Assembly: GCF_021462225.1 (NCBI RefSeq)
Contig: NC_061800.1
Coordinates: 9,643,002-9,707,001 of the forward strand
Reading direction: 5' to 3'
DNA: 64,000 bases
Source of the DNA: Girardinichthys multiradiatus
Taxonomy: Eukaryota > Chordata > Actinopteri > Cyprinodontiformes > Goodeidae
Shown one piece after another: positions 13,113-25,291 of the stretch (positions are counted from its first letter, which is position 1; each line of letters starts with the position of its first letter). A program made the translations under genes and the position numbers. The notes under the pieces were generated by a model, which was given only the letters and a program-made list of their open reading frames with translations, searched no databases and was not told the origin of the DNA.

Positions 13113-16100
13113 CAGGCCATTTACCATTTCACTGAAAAAATCTGCTGAGCAGATTACCAGCACAGACATGTGACCATACTTAGCTAGACCCAAAATACAT
13201 ATCCCACAGCTATCCTTATGTTAAGGTACAGCATCACAGAGCTACACACAGCTGTGGATATGTTCAATGATGAATGTGAGGGACTGCAGATCTGATGCAA
13301 AAACAAAACACTTTTATGCTACCTTTTTTATGCTATTTATACTATCAGGATCATGCAAACATGATAGGAAACCTACAAAGAGCAAAGAAATTACATTTTT
13401 AGTGTTTTTGGTAATATGTGACCAACAAAATAAAAAAACATTTGTTTAAAAAAAAAAGCACAGACTTGTAGAAAAGATACAGGTCTAAAACATTAAATTT
13501 AGGTTCCTGTACATACACAGAAGATGTTTCTCTACTGTCAATGTGGTCTAAAAATGTCTAGATACAACAACAAAGAACTACTGTATGTAGAAAACATTTT
13601 GGTAAAATAATGACTTTAATACAATAGATACGCAAAGGCTGTTTCCCTTGCAATGTCACAATGAGAACATTTTTGTGATCTCTCAAAATATGCCACCGCA
13701 AAGCTTGTTTGTACAAAAGCATCAAACAACAGATGTTACTTGACCCTTGCACAAAAAGTTGATAAAATCTAAATAAAAGATGTGGATGAAAGTAGATATA
13801 AACCTTCCTTTAACTACAAATATCTAAACATGCTATCAGAACACTCTGACAAGCTTGGCTAGAGATCAAATTACTGAAAATAATCTATCTTGTTTCCCAA
13901 CATGTTCAGGTGATCATTTTGTAAGGGAAAAAGAGAGCACAATATCCATTTTACACCCTTCATCCCTTAATACACACTCTATACGCTGCAGTAGTGCATT
14001 AGAATCGCAAAACCTTCAAGGATGTGACAAGACTTGAAGTTCCATTTCTTCAGATGTAGATATGCCAAAATACATGCATGGAATGATAAGCAACAGAGTG
14101 ACAGTGGCTTTTATTGAAAATCTACAGTACTCTTAGAAACACAGAAATTTTAAGATCTTTGTCATGTTATAAACTCTTGTTGAGTCAGAATTATCTATTA
14201 AATTGCATTACCTGAAAATCACATTGATTTTTAAATTTCACTCACTACCGATACAAATACTTGATAGTCAATACCTTCTTGTGTGGGAAAACTAAAGGTA
14301 ATAATGATTAAAAAAAAAAAACCCATCATAATCTGTACCAGAATGTTATTTTATTGCCCTAATAACTGAAAAATTAATTGGACAGGTTGTTGAAAACAGG
14401 TTCCGCAACATTGTCAAGAAGGTTCTGTCAGCTACAAATTGGCAGGGTTGTTTGCCATGGTTTTTAGTCAACATTTATCAGCCTCTGTCTGAGTTTGCAA
14501 AAATAAAAAAAAGTTTTAAGATAAAATTCTGAACTTGGTACTTTAATCCTGTAATGTTGAAATGTACAGCATTCTAATGCTTTTTTTCCACACCCAGAGA
14601 TTAATGTTGCACATTTTATTATTAGCCATAGCTGTTAACTACTTACTATAGAGCAGATGAGTAACAGGGCTAGCTGTGTGTTGCTAGTAGTCAAATAAAA
14701 AATGTTAACCTATGCTGTTCAGCTGTTTACTCTTTGGCACAGTTTACATAAATGCTAATTGATGCCCTTAGCTTTCCTGTTCATCTCCCACATAAGCAAA
14801 ATGCTTTCAAACACTTTAGCTTTTTTCTAAAACTGTTGTGGTTTTCAACTTCCAGCATTGTCTAGCTGCTTTTATTCTCAGCCATCATTGTTCAGGTAAG
14901 CTGCTGCAAGGGAGAAGCACGGACTGAATGTCTCTTTTTCTGCAGTGCTGCTGTGCAAACTTTTGAGCCAACTTCCTGGTATTTCTTCGCTGTATAAATC
15001 ATGATCAAAATATTGATTATTATGTCAGCCCCAGCCTATTAAACTCTTTTAAGTTTGAAAAACTATTTTTCTCTTTCGTGGACTTCTACACTGGATATTT
15101 TGTGTGTAGCAGAAAAGGGAATGTGTGTTAAACTGCATGTCATTTTAGCTTTTAATATTAAAATGGAAGCAGAACGGATTTCCCTCAGACTTCAGAGGCA
15201 TGAACAACACATCAGAGACAAAAGGGGTGGAAGAAAGAAAATATTCAACAAAAGGATTTAAAAAAAAAAAAAAAAAAAAAGGTCCCTGGCCATAGTTACT
15301 TCCATAACACATGTTGTAAAGCCCTGATGCAGAAATCCTTATTTCAAAGAGTTTGTCTTATGTAAGAAATATGTGAACATACTGTACTATGGGTCAGCAG
15401 TCCTCACTTCCCTTAAGGGATTAATAATAGCTCCCAGCAGAAAACATTTGTGTGTTCTTGTCTTGTCTTCTCTTCCACTGAGCTATCTGACCCTGACTTA
15501 AATGAACACCTATCAAATATTCTTTGATGACAATTTGTTGTATAGTTAATTTGCTCCTATTAGAGTTGACGGATTTCCAACATCACCCACTCAAATATGT
15601 GGTAAGGGGACCCATCTGTTTAGTGGATAATTGTTTTTTTCTACTTAAGTTGTTTAAAATGTTAAATAATTGCATTTTACCAAAGCAGATGAAAATATTG
15701 CAAATTCAAAGCTATTTAAGACTGGAGTCATATTCTTTCTTCATTTATCAAACCTGTTTTTGTATCCATAAAAAATTTGTGTGTGAAGCGAAAAGGTTAT
15801 TTTGTGAAACTTTGGTAAATATGTGATATAATGCTCATTGTCTTGGTAATGGGTATTTCCTGTATACTGGGTTGAAGAGCGGGAAATCAAGACTGCAATG
15901 GCTTGTGGATGGTATATGTTTTGTTTTTGGGGTGAAATCATCCTTTTCTTTATATTAGTGAGGCATTACAAAAAATTTAAATAAAAAATGGGCAAGGGTA
16001 GAAGCAGGAACTCCTTCATACCAGCAGCATTGTCAAAGCCACCAAGTGACTGAAACACATCCTATCACAGGCCTGAGCCTGTGATAGAAGCAGCAGATAG

Positions 16101-16240
16101 TATAGTGAGCTAAAGGCAGAACCAAGGCTCCTGTCAGTCTCATTCAGCAGTCCAAGAAAAGAAGATCATCGTTCTTCATATCAAGATTCATGACATCATT
16201 TGTCAGAATACGGCCAACAAATGAAATGTGTAAAATTATT
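13113..16240. other. Unassigned intergenic sequence
   Basis: No gene found. It contains a poly-A run at about 15259-15280 and otherwise AT-rich unique-looking sequence. Confidence 0.45.
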
Positions 16241-16254
16241 GAGGGGTCATTACC

Positions 16255-16420
16255 AGTGTTGTTTTTGGCAGGCCTCTTAGTTTTAGTTTTAGTCTTTTGG
16301 ATGAAAATGCTTAATAGTTTTAGTCACATTTAGTTATTTTTATACCTTTTATAGTTTAGTTGAGGAAAACTCAACAAGATTTTAGACTTTCTTTCCTCAA
16401 ACTGACTAAAATTAGTGTAT
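16255..16420. repeat. Possible short DNA-transposon relic rich in TTTTAGT
   Basis: Repeated TTTTAGTTTTAGTC-like sequence on the left and ACTAAAATTAGTG-like sequence on the right suggest loose inverted ends of a small non-autonomous DNA element. No clean target duplication is visible, so this is tentative. Confidence 0.3.
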
Positions 16421-16631
16421 TCTCTATCTCCGTGTACAAAGTACACCTCCTGTAAAGATCTACAGCTGAATACAAAACAATGAAATGTAGATACCATATA
16501 TCGTGTGTGCATATATAGAACATATACACACACACATACATATTTATTATGCACCTTATTTGTTTAGACTGCAATTTGACAACTTACTTCCATTTAAAAA
16601 AACAAAAACACAGAATGGTCTTAATTGTACA

Positions 16632-17943
16632 AAATTACATAGAAAGAAGAGATAAACTCTGAGCCAGTTTTCAAAGTTAGAGTCTGAAAAAGAGCACATA
16701 TAATTAGTCACAGCAAAGCTCAGTTAATCGCCATGTCTAGGAGAGAGAAAGGGTTAAAGACTAAAAGACAGGGCCTTGTGGGTCATCGGTAGAGGGTGAG
16801 CATTAAGTTGTTGCCAGCAGAAGCTCGGCCGATGCCCCTCTCCAGAAAGGTGTCACGGGTAGACATAGAGCCAGGCCAGGTGTAGCTTCTAGGAAGAGAA
16901 TAGAGAGAACAAAGTTAAAAGCTGAAATAACAGCAAATAATGCAAAATTGGAGAGTAGTGTGAGAATGTAGCGAAGAGGGTGAAAGTGGTCATTATGTCC
17001 TCCAGCAGCCTAAGTCTATAGCAGCATAACTACACAGATAGTTTCGGTTCAGATTATTTAGTTAAACGGCGCTTATTTACAACAATGTCGTCGCAAGGCA
17101 CCCCACAAAGGGTCCCTCTGATTGTCATTGTTATGCTAAAAACCACAAGGATTGGGATACCTCTCTCTGTCAGACTGATTATAACCATTGGAAAAGAGAA
17201 GGGGGCATACAGGTAGCAGAAATGAAGGGCGTGTTTGCAACTCAACCATAACTGAGCCGGTTTAGGTTAAACCTGACTCCCCCTTACTCCATCCAACAGG
17301 GAGGGAGGAAGGCTCCCTCCTTGATAACCTAAGCCACTCTAACTATAATCTTCATCAAAAAGGAAAGTCTTAAGCCTAGCCTTAAAAGTAGACAGGGTGT
17401 CTGCCTCACGGACTAAAACTGGGAGCTGGTTCCACAGGAGAGGAGCCTGATAACTAAAGGATCTGCCTCCCATTCTACTTCTAGAGACTCTAGAACCACC
17501 AGTAAACCTGCAGTCTGAGAACAAAGTGTTCTGTTAGGAACATATGGAACAATCAGATCTCTGATGCATGATGGAGCTAGATAATTAAGGGCTTTATATG
17601 TGAGAAGGAGAATTTTAAATTCTATTCTGGATTTAACAGGGAGCCAATGAAGGGAAGCTAAAATAGGAGAAATATGATGTCTCTTTTTAATTTTCATCAG
17701 AACTCTTGCTGCAGCATTTTGAATCAGCTGAAGGCTTTTAACTGCAATGTGTGGACATCCTGATAGTAAAGAATTACAATAGTCCAGCCTTGAAATAACA
17801 AATACATGGACTAGTTTTTCAGCATCAGTCCTGGATAGGATATTTCTAATTTTGGCAATGTTCAAGAGATGAAAGAAGGAAATCCTAGAAACCTGTTTAA
17901 TATGGGATTTAAATGACATGTCCTGGTCCTGGATTATAGAATG
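16632..17943 (-). mobile_element. L2-like LINE fragment (copy 1), C-terminal coding part and 3' region
   Basis: This is a non-LTR retrotransposon fragment read on the minus strand. Its 3' region (16632-17230) matches 19000-19575 closely, showing that two copies of one family sit about 2.4 kb apart. The coding part at 17339-17919 is the region after the reverse transcriptase catalytic core. The element is 5' truncated at about 17943. Confidence 0.82.
17339..17919 (-). pseudogene. L2-like reverse transcriptase C-terminal region, frameshifted
   Basis: The first frame (17919 down to 17413) contains SRLDYCNSLLSG, LQLIQNAAARVL and ILASLHWLPVKSRIEFKIL. These are hallmark segments downstream of the polymerase core in L2/CR1-type LINEs. 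The second frame (17524 down to 17339) carries LWNQLPVLVREADTLSTFK, the usual end of such proteins, ending FLFDEDYS. The two overlap in different frames, so at least one indel separates them near 17420-17520. The reverse transcriptase core and endonuclease are absent, so this copy cannot move itself. Confidence 0.82.
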
Positions 17944-18487
17944 CCCATGCTAGATTTGAAACAGGGATAGTTCAGGATTTTGTTCAATGAAGTTTTATTA
18001 AAAGGCATGAAGCACTTAAAGCAGCAGTAGGTCACCTTTGTAAAAATGTATTCTTTATATATTTAGTAAAACTCTCACTATGCCCTGACAGTACAATATG
18101 GACAGATAATCTGTGAATAAAGCGAGCTCCTCTGGCTCCTTCCAGTGGTCCTGGTACATCACTCCCTGTCAGAAACAACCAATCAGAGCCAGGAAGAATG
18201 TCTTAGCAGTCTCCAACACGCTTGTGTATGCACTGCTCACATCTCTCCTCAGTACAGCTTGTACTGTTGTTCAAGCAGAAGATTGCCAGTGTACTGCAGC
18301 TGTTCTGATGCCAGATAAAGGACATAGCATTTTCAGAAAAAATTGCCAATTTCTTGAGTGGCACCGGCTCAAAAATAAAAAAAAAGCAAACAGAAGAAAA
18401 GCCAAGACGACAACCAAGCTGCGCATTCACGGCATGCTCCGTTGTAGGGGAGGAGCTGTTGAGAGACTACTGTAGCACAGCGGAAAG

Positions 18488-20090
18488 CAATTCAATTCAA
18501 TTAACTTTTATTTATATAGCGCCAATTCACAACACATGTTGTCTCAAGGCACTTCACAACAGTCAGGTATATACATTCCAATTAGTCCTAACCATTGAAC
18601 AGTGCAGTCGGAGTTAGTTATTTATTCAAATTGGATAAAAAGTTTTTCTGTCTAAGGAAACCCAGCAGATTGCATCCAGTCAGTGACTTGCAGCATTCTC
18701 TCATCCTGGATGAGCATGTAGCAACAGTGGACAGTCACTGGCGTTGACTTTGCAGCGATCCCTCATACTGAGCATGCATGTAGCGACTGTGGAGAGGAAA
18801 AACTCCCTTTTAACAGGAAGAAACCTCCAGCAGCACCAGGCTCAGTGTGAGCGGCCATCTGCCACGACCGACTGGGGGTTTGAGAGAAAGAACAGAGCAG
18901 AGACACAAAGAGAACAAAGAAGCACTGATCCAGGAGTCCTTTCTATGGGAAGGAGAAGTAAATGTTAATGGATGTAGCTCCTTTAGTCGTTTCACCTAGA
19001 AAGAAAGAAGAGATAAACTGAGCCAGTTTTCAAGGATAGAGTCTGAAAAAGAGCACATATAATTAGTCAAAGTAAAGCTCAGTCAATCATCATGTCTAGG
19101 AAAGAGAAATGGTTAAACACTAAAAGACAGGGCCATGTGGGTCATCGATAGAGGGTGAGCATTAAGTTGTTGCCAGCAGAAGCTCGAACAATTCCCCTCT
19201 CCAGAAAGGTGTCACAGGTAGACACAGAGCCAGGCCAGGTGTAGCTTCTAGGAAGAGAAAAGAGAGAGAACATTAAGTTAAAAACTGAAATAACAGCAAA
19301 TAATGCAAAATTGGAGAGTAGTGTGAGAATGTAACAAAGAGGGTGAAAGTGGTCATTATGTCCTCCAGCAGCTTAAGCCTATAGCAGCATAACTACACAG
19401 ATAGTTTCAGTTCAGATTGTTTAGTTAAACGGCGCCTATTTACAACAATGTCGTCACAAGGCACCCCACAAAGGGTCCCTCTGATGGTCATTGTTATACT
19501 AAAAACCACAAGGATTGGGATACCTCTCTCTGTCAGACTGATTATAACCATTGGAAAAGAGAAGGGGTCATACAGGTATCACATGTCCTGGTCAAAAATA
19601 ACACCAAGGCTTTTTACTTTATTACCGGAGGTCAATTTAATGCCATCCAGGTTAAGTGATTGACTTAGCAGTTTCTTTTTTAAAGACTCTGGTCCAAAGA
19701 CGACAACTTCTGTCTTGTCTGAATTCAGAAGCAAAACATTTAAAGTCATCCAAATTTTTATATCTTCAAGACATGCTTGTAGTCTATTTAACTGGTTGGG
19801 TTCATCAGGATTTATGGATAAGTAAAGCTGAGTATCATCAGCGTAACTATCGTAATTATCCTATGCTGCCTGATAATTTGACCTATTGGAAGCATATATA
19901 TAGTAAAGAGAATTGGCCCAAGTACTGAACTCTGTGGTGCTCCACAATTAAACCTGGAGTTTAAAGATGATTTATCATTTACATGAACAAACTGGAATCT
20001 GTCAGATAGATAAGATTTAAACCAGCCTAGCGCTGTTCCCCTGATCCCTACAGCATATTCCAGCCTTTTTAAGGCAAGGAGGAGGGACAT
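18488..20090 (-). mobile_element. L2-like LINE fragment (copy 2) inside the inverted-end element
   Basis: On the minus strand the 3' end reaches ATTGAATTGAATTG at 18490, a short tandem tail usual for L2 elements. The 3' untranslated part spans 18500-19570. The coding part 19585-20090 holds the reverse transcriptase core. Relative to copy 1, the C-terminal region (about 700 bp) is deleted at about 19576, since the 3' region runs directly into the polymerase segment. Confidence 0.8.
19585..20090 (-). pseudogene. L2-like reverse transcriptase core, frameshifted
   Basis: The frame from 20090 to 19812 includes GWFKSYLSDR and GAPQSSVLGPILF, polymerase motifs of L2-type LINEs. After an indel near 19850, another minus-strand frame continues with a YADD catalytic motif followed by DTQLYLS (about 19820-19850). 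It then reads through LNSDKTEVVVFGP to a family end motif near 19585. Both pieces belong to one polymerase domain broken by a frame change. The N-terminal endonuclease is missing. Confidence 0.8.
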
Positions 20091-20160
20091 GAAAGGTGTG
20101 CTTGTTTAAATTTTCAGGCTAAGTCAATTTTTTTCTCAGAACTCCCTACTGCAGCTTTAA

Positions 20161-20639
20161 CAGAACCTCCTTTCAAACATCCTTAGCCTTCTGTTAATAT
20201 TGTTTAAGCTTTTCTTGACTTATCTTTAATGCTTTCTCATTCTGATCAAACCTGACAGATGTGCTGCTGTCACTTAGGATATGAGGAGTAGATTACACTG
20301 TCAGATGATAATGACAGAACTGTTTTCCTGTAAACCTGGTGACCATACCCACATACTCTGCATCTTTTATCTGTTTGTTATGCTCTGTAGAGGTTTTCAT
20401 TTTTTTGTGTTGTTTATGCTCTTGCATTTATCAGGTTACTTGATAAAAGATTAATGAAATATTTTTGTTTTAGTTCTCAGTGCCTACTGAAAAATATTTA
20501 GAGCTAGGTTATGGATGAAAAAAAGCTTTTAGATAGGAACTTGCATTTAATCCACATTCACTGTAGCATGGCTTAGAATTAATGTAAAGGCACATCAAAG
20601 CAATGGAGAGCTGACATTTTATTCCCAATGTGTTTGTTA
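20161..20639. other. Unassigned intergenic sequence
   Basis: AT-rich sequence with no gene or repeat that I recognise. Confidence 0.4.
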
Positions 20640-20945
20640 TGCATAACATTATCCCAACTCTACTCGTACTCGTACTCGTCGTCTTCCGCTTATCCAGGAC
20701 CGGGTCGCGGGGGCAGCAGACTCAGCAGAGACGCCCAGACGTCCCTCTCCCCAGACACCTCCTCCAGTTCCTCCAGGGGGAGCCCAAGGCGTTCCAAGGC
20801 CAGCCGAGAGACATAGTCCCTCCAGCGTGTCCTGGGCCGTCCCCTGGGCCTCCTCCCGGTGGGACGTGCCTGGAACACCTCCCGAGGAAGGAGTCCAGGA
20901 GGCATCCGGTATAGATGCCCGAGCCACCTCAACTGGCTCCTCTCG
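20640..20945 (-). pseudogene. C-terminal fragment of an APE-type LINE polyprotein
   Basis: The minus-strand frame 20932-20690 carries RWLGHLYRMPPG, then TGRRPRGRPRTRWRDYVSRL, and ends near LLPPRPGPG. This is the typical last segment of a common fish LINE polyprotein. The GC content is much higher than in the flanks. The 3' end of the element is at about 20655, with a short repeated ACTCGT tail on the plus strand. The N-terminal endonuclease of what is probably the same family is found at 44462-44958 plus 53365-54006, but on the other strand and as a separate insertion. Confidence 0.75.
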
Positions 20946-21300
20946 ATCCCAACTCTACTTCTCGCTAATTGGCTGTAAAAATCAAAAGGTAAAATTTGAT
21001 TTTAATCCTAATTTTTCAGTCCCAGTATACAGTTTGCATTTAAAATGATTAATTTAAAAAGCTTAAGTTAAGCCTTAAAAACACAAAATCTCAAAGGTAC
21101 CATGTGTGTCTTCTGTCAGTGTTTGTAGGTGACATTCCAAAGATTTCATCTAAACAATATTTTGTTTGCAGGTTCAGAACCTTGGACTGATTTTTATGGT
21201 TCCCAACCAGATATGATAGTACAATTTGAAACATTTCCCACAAGTCCCAGCAGGATTGCACACATTTGACGTGGCTGTATAGATGCTTGCAAAAAGGGAG
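20946..21300. other. Unassigned intergenic sequence
   Basis: AT-rich, no gene seen. Confidence 0.4.
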
Positions 21301-21304
21301 ATCA

Positions 21305-21470
21305 GTCAGTCATTTTCTACCGCTTATTCCATAGTGGGTCACGGGGGAGCTGGTGCCTATCTCCAGCAGTCCATGGGCGAGAGGCGGGGTACACCCTGGA
21401 CAGGTCACCAGTCCATCACAGGGCAACACAGAAACAACCATGCACACACTCATTCATACACCTAAGGGCA
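21305..21470 (-). repeat. SINE-like repeat, 3' half
   Basis: On the minus strand this reads as a body with GTGTACCCCGCCTCTCGCCC and ends with CGGTAGAAAATGAC. This is the 3' half of the SINE-like repeat whose 5' half and end are seen at 36607-36832. The tRNA-like head is missing. Confidence 0.65.
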
Positions 21471-21471
21471 A

Positions 21472-23776
21472 TTTAGAGATTCGTATCTCAAATTCAGTTG
21501 CTTAGCAAATTGCAGGAACACAGTTTCCCCTTATTAAAACGAAGCATCATGCATGCAAGTAAAAGAAAAGCTCTCAATATTTATGGATATTTACATAATG
21601 ACTGTCAATATAAAACAAGTCAAATTCTCAAAGACCAGAGCTGTTTGAAACATGTTTGTATGAATAAGGACTTATACTAATAAATCAAGACATTAGCAGA
21701 TTCTTAAATGACCTCAAATATACAAAAATGCACAAAAGACTTCACGGTATCATTGTTTATTACAATTACCGAAGAAGTGAATGTCTCAGTAGATTTAAAG
21801 CTTTTTATAACATCCTGTGCAGAGTTGTTTTTATACTTTGTCTTTATTGTTTGTTTTTTCTTTTCCTTCCAGTCTTTTTCTTAGAATGTTTGTCATACAA
21901 TTTTATTTGGTTATTTCCATTTTACCTCTTTAGAGTAAACCTAACATAAAATAAACTGAGTAAAGTTCAGACTTCAGCAAATTGTATAATAAATAGATAA
22001 TAAAATTGTATTAAAAAAATGAATAAAATAATATCCAAAACGTTACTTGATTGGAATTTCATGTGTTTTAACTATTGTTTTGATATATTTAACATCAGCG
22101 TCAATCAGGTCTTTCCATACCTAGGTAAGCACTGTAGCAGGTGTTATTCATGGAAGTTCTGGTCAAACATGATAGTTTGGTTGTAAACATGTGTCACAAT
22201 CTCCTGATACTTCTGTGTGCTCTCATGGTGTACTTTACTGCAACTGAGTCACTTTGGTCAGTGTGTCTGTCCTCCTTTCCTTATCATCCCCGTCCACTTT
22301 CTGGATTTCCCTCTGATCTCAACCACAGTCTGTCTCGCTTCTTTTCTCTGTCCTACTTTTCTCGCCACACACTGTCATTACTTTCTAAACCCATTAGGCA
22401 GTTGTCCTGCCTTATATGTGTGTGGACCAGATTAGGCATAAACATCCTGTTTCTCTTTTTTGTTTGCCTTTTCTGTTTGTGGTTTAAATAAAATATGTCT
22501 CATATTTTTCTGTCCTTGATTGTCTCATATAAAATGGATGCTTCCTGTCAAGTACCATATATATGCTCAAATCGGGCTATGAGTCATATTTGAAAACCAT
22601 TTTTGTCATATCTGTCAGTCCAGATAGATTAGTTTCTATACAATTTTACAGAGGATTTTCTCTTCATGTTTTCAGTAGAACAGATTTTCTTATCATACAT
22701 ATCTGTAAGTTTTTTCACTTAACTACCAATAATAAACTTCAAAGAAATAAACCACAAATTTCCTTTTATTGGGCTGATGGTTCTTATTAAAAGTCACTAG
22801 ATTAAAAGACTGCCAGGATTCTACCTGGCTGCCATGTTGTCCAACATCGTTCTGGTTAATCTTGCCCTCCATGTTTCTACACTAATAGGTATTTCTTCTG
22901 AGTTATTTTGTGAATCCTGTTGGGCTTTAGAACAACCAAAGATGACTCCCTTGGGTTACTTCTCTGTTCAGACTACAGTGGCGATGCCTACTTGGGAAAC
23001 ATACCTCAGACGACAGGAGATCATTGCTGATCTTTCTCTAGTCTATTTACCCTAGAGCCTTACCCAAAACTCAAGAGCCTTTGCATCTTTGCTTACTAAC
23101 CTTCACAGAGATTGGCAACCCTGTCAGATGACACAAGCATCAAATTCTAATCTCCATTTACTTGTTCACCACCTGGCTAAAAACCTCAACACACAATTTT
23201 TCCAATCTCCAAAGCTGCGCTAAGCTCTTCTTCTCCAGATCACTTCGTGGCCAGCTGGTTCTTCAAGACATCCTAACAATATACTATAACTCTGACTAAC
23301 TTTACTCAGTAGCTCTTAGTACGTTTATCATTGCTAAAATCAGATTAAGATGAAGAGCCTCTCTCATATACACTGTATATATGAGTAACAGGTCAGCTCT
23401 TTGTTGTGTGGGATTTCATTATCTGCAAGCCATAATCATCACAATTACAAGAAATACAGGCTTGAAATATTTCACTCTAGGTAAGGAATCTATAATTATA
23501 TTAGTTTCACTTTCTGAAATGAGTAGCAAAAATACATTTAAGTTAATGAAGCTGAGATAAGAATAAAACATGATATAGTAAATAGGTAGGTGCCGCATAG
23601 GGAACTAACAAAATCTAATTCTTCTGATGTCTGATGATGGTGTTTAATAAAGACACCATTGTACATGTATTGAGTCAATGTAAAGCTAATCCTTTAGGAT
23701 CCAGAGTTTATCCCCCGTAGTAGCATCTTTTTAGACTGCATTGAGAACAATAAAGCTGGTTTCCTCCTTGTTAATG
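21472..23776. other. Unassigned intergenic sequence
   Basis: No gene recognised. Short open frames at 22141-22491 and elsewhere are hydrophobic because of pyrimidine-rich sequence and have no domain signature. Confidence 0.45.
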
Positions 23777-24194
23777 TACAGTATAGACCAAATGTTTGGA
23801 CACACCTTCTCATTCAAAGAGTTTTCTTTATTTTCATGACTATGAATATTTTAGCGTCACACTGAAGGCATCAAAACTATGAATTAACACATGTGGAATT
23901 ATATACTGAACAAAAAAGTGTGAAACAACTGAAAATATGTCTTATATTCTAGGTTCTTCAAAGTAGCCACCTTTTGCTTTGATTACTGCTCCGTACACTC
24001 TTGGCATTCTGTTGATGAGCTTCAAGAGGTAGTCACCTGAAATGGTTTTCATTTCACAGGTGTGCGCTGTCAGGTTTAATAAGTGGGATTTCAAGCCTTA
24101 TAAATGGGGTTGGGACCATCAGTTGTGTTGTGCAAGAGGTGGATACAGTACACAGCTGATAGTCATACTGAATAGACTGTTAGAATTTGTATTA

Positions 24195-24405
24195 TGGCAA
24201 GAAAAAAGCAGCTAAGTAAATAAAACGAGGACATGAGGACCGCCCCGGGAAAGGAAGACCAAGAGTCACCTCTGCTGCGGACGATAAGTTCATCCGAGTC
24301 ACCAGCCTCAGAAATCGCAGGTTAACAGCAGCTCAGATTAGAGAACAGGTCAATGCCACACAGAGTTCTAGCAGCAGACACATCTCTAGAACAACTGTTA
24401 AGAGG
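24195..24405 (+). pseudogene. N-terminal part of DD38E transposase, upstream of the provirus
   Basis: The family start ATGGCAAGA lies at 24195. A stop follows after a few codons and a deletion removes the first helix-turn-helix. After the deletion, the text matching GRPRVTSAADDKFI and then LRNRRLTAAQIREQVNA is still readable up to the proviral insertion point. This half had lost function independently of the ERV insertion. Confidence 0.8.
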
Positions 24406-24935
24406 TGTTGAAGAACCTCTTTAAAGAGGCCTTCTGCGCATTCGTTTATTCATCATAACCTGGAGGAATTCACAACATATTAGAATAAATCACACGGAGA
24501 AAGCTGTATGTTATTCAAAGTACCTGGACCAGGGAAGCTCTCATGTGATCAGGCCACACACCGAGACGACTTCAGAGCTTCTCACTGGGCACATTGCTTT
24601 TATTAAAACACACATGAAAATGGGCAGCGCCCTGTTTACAGTTTTTTTCTCACATGTAGTCATGTATACACATTTTCGGGCTTACCATATTTAGACAGTC
24701 ATTGTCTTGCACCTGCACCTGCTCCCTACTGATATAAGCAGGGAGTAAGTCAGTCTCTACTTTTCACACACTCCTTCAGCTCTCAGTATTTTTCTGCTTC
24801 ATCACACTCAAGGCCAAGTTTGTGCAATAACAATTCTGCAGGCCACAATGTCTTATACTAACACAGGTTATACATTTTATTTCCCACACTGGTTATGAAC
24901 ATAATAATGATGCACACACATAATATATCTCCACA
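24406..24935 (-). repeat. ERV1 3' LTR
   Basis: In sense orientation it starts TGTGGAGATA and ends TTCTTCAACA, so it has TG...CA ends. An AATAAA signal lies at 24599-24604 (sense TTTTAATAAAAGC), followed by GT-rich sequence. A second AATAAA occurs close to the downstream end, near 24445. It pairs with the 5' LTR at 34126-34661. Confidence 0.93.
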
Positions 24936-24948
24936 ATTTCCCTCTTTT
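24936..24948 (-). promoter_or_regulatory. ERV1 polypurine tract
   Basis: Sense AAAAGAGGGAAAT directly abuts the 3' LTR. This is the usual site for priming plus-strand DNA synthesis in retroviruses. Confidence 0.88.
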
Positions 24949-25291
24949 GAAGTCTTCTAAGACTTCAACACTAATTGGAGATACAGCATAAAAGATTTTA
25001 ACAATCATTACAACCTGTGGAGCAGAAGGAAATGTTTGTCATCATGCTTTTTGACCCTGCCTCCAATGCCATGCCATGTGCCCAGGGACTATTGCCTTTC
25101 TGGCCTTTGTAGTCCCAAGGATGCTTACAACCTTCTAAGTCTTGACATGGAGTATTAACCCCTCTAACTGGAGGGTGTCTATCCGTGCTTTATTCCATAG
25201 TCTGTCCAAATATGCCAATATAATAATCTACCATCCTTCTGCTCCCTAGACAGTAATACATATCAGACGCCCTGTAACTTACTCTTACGGG
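24949..25291 (-). other. ERV1 3' untranslated segment between env and polypurine tract
   Basis: No open frame of note is present in the sense strand. It lies between the env stop at 25292 and the polypurine tract. Confidence 0.7.

Larger units (their letters stand above)
18016..20160. mobile_element. Non-autonomous DNA element with short inverted ends, split by a LINE
   Basis: The left end TTAAAGCAGCAGTAGG (18016) and the right end CCTACTGCAGCTTTAA (20145-20160) are near-perfect inverted repeats. Internal sequence at 18017-18200 resembles a widespread fish MITE-like repeat. Between the two ends lies the minus-strand L2-like copy 2. The element has no coding capacity of its own. No clear target duplication is visible. 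Confidence 0.6.
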
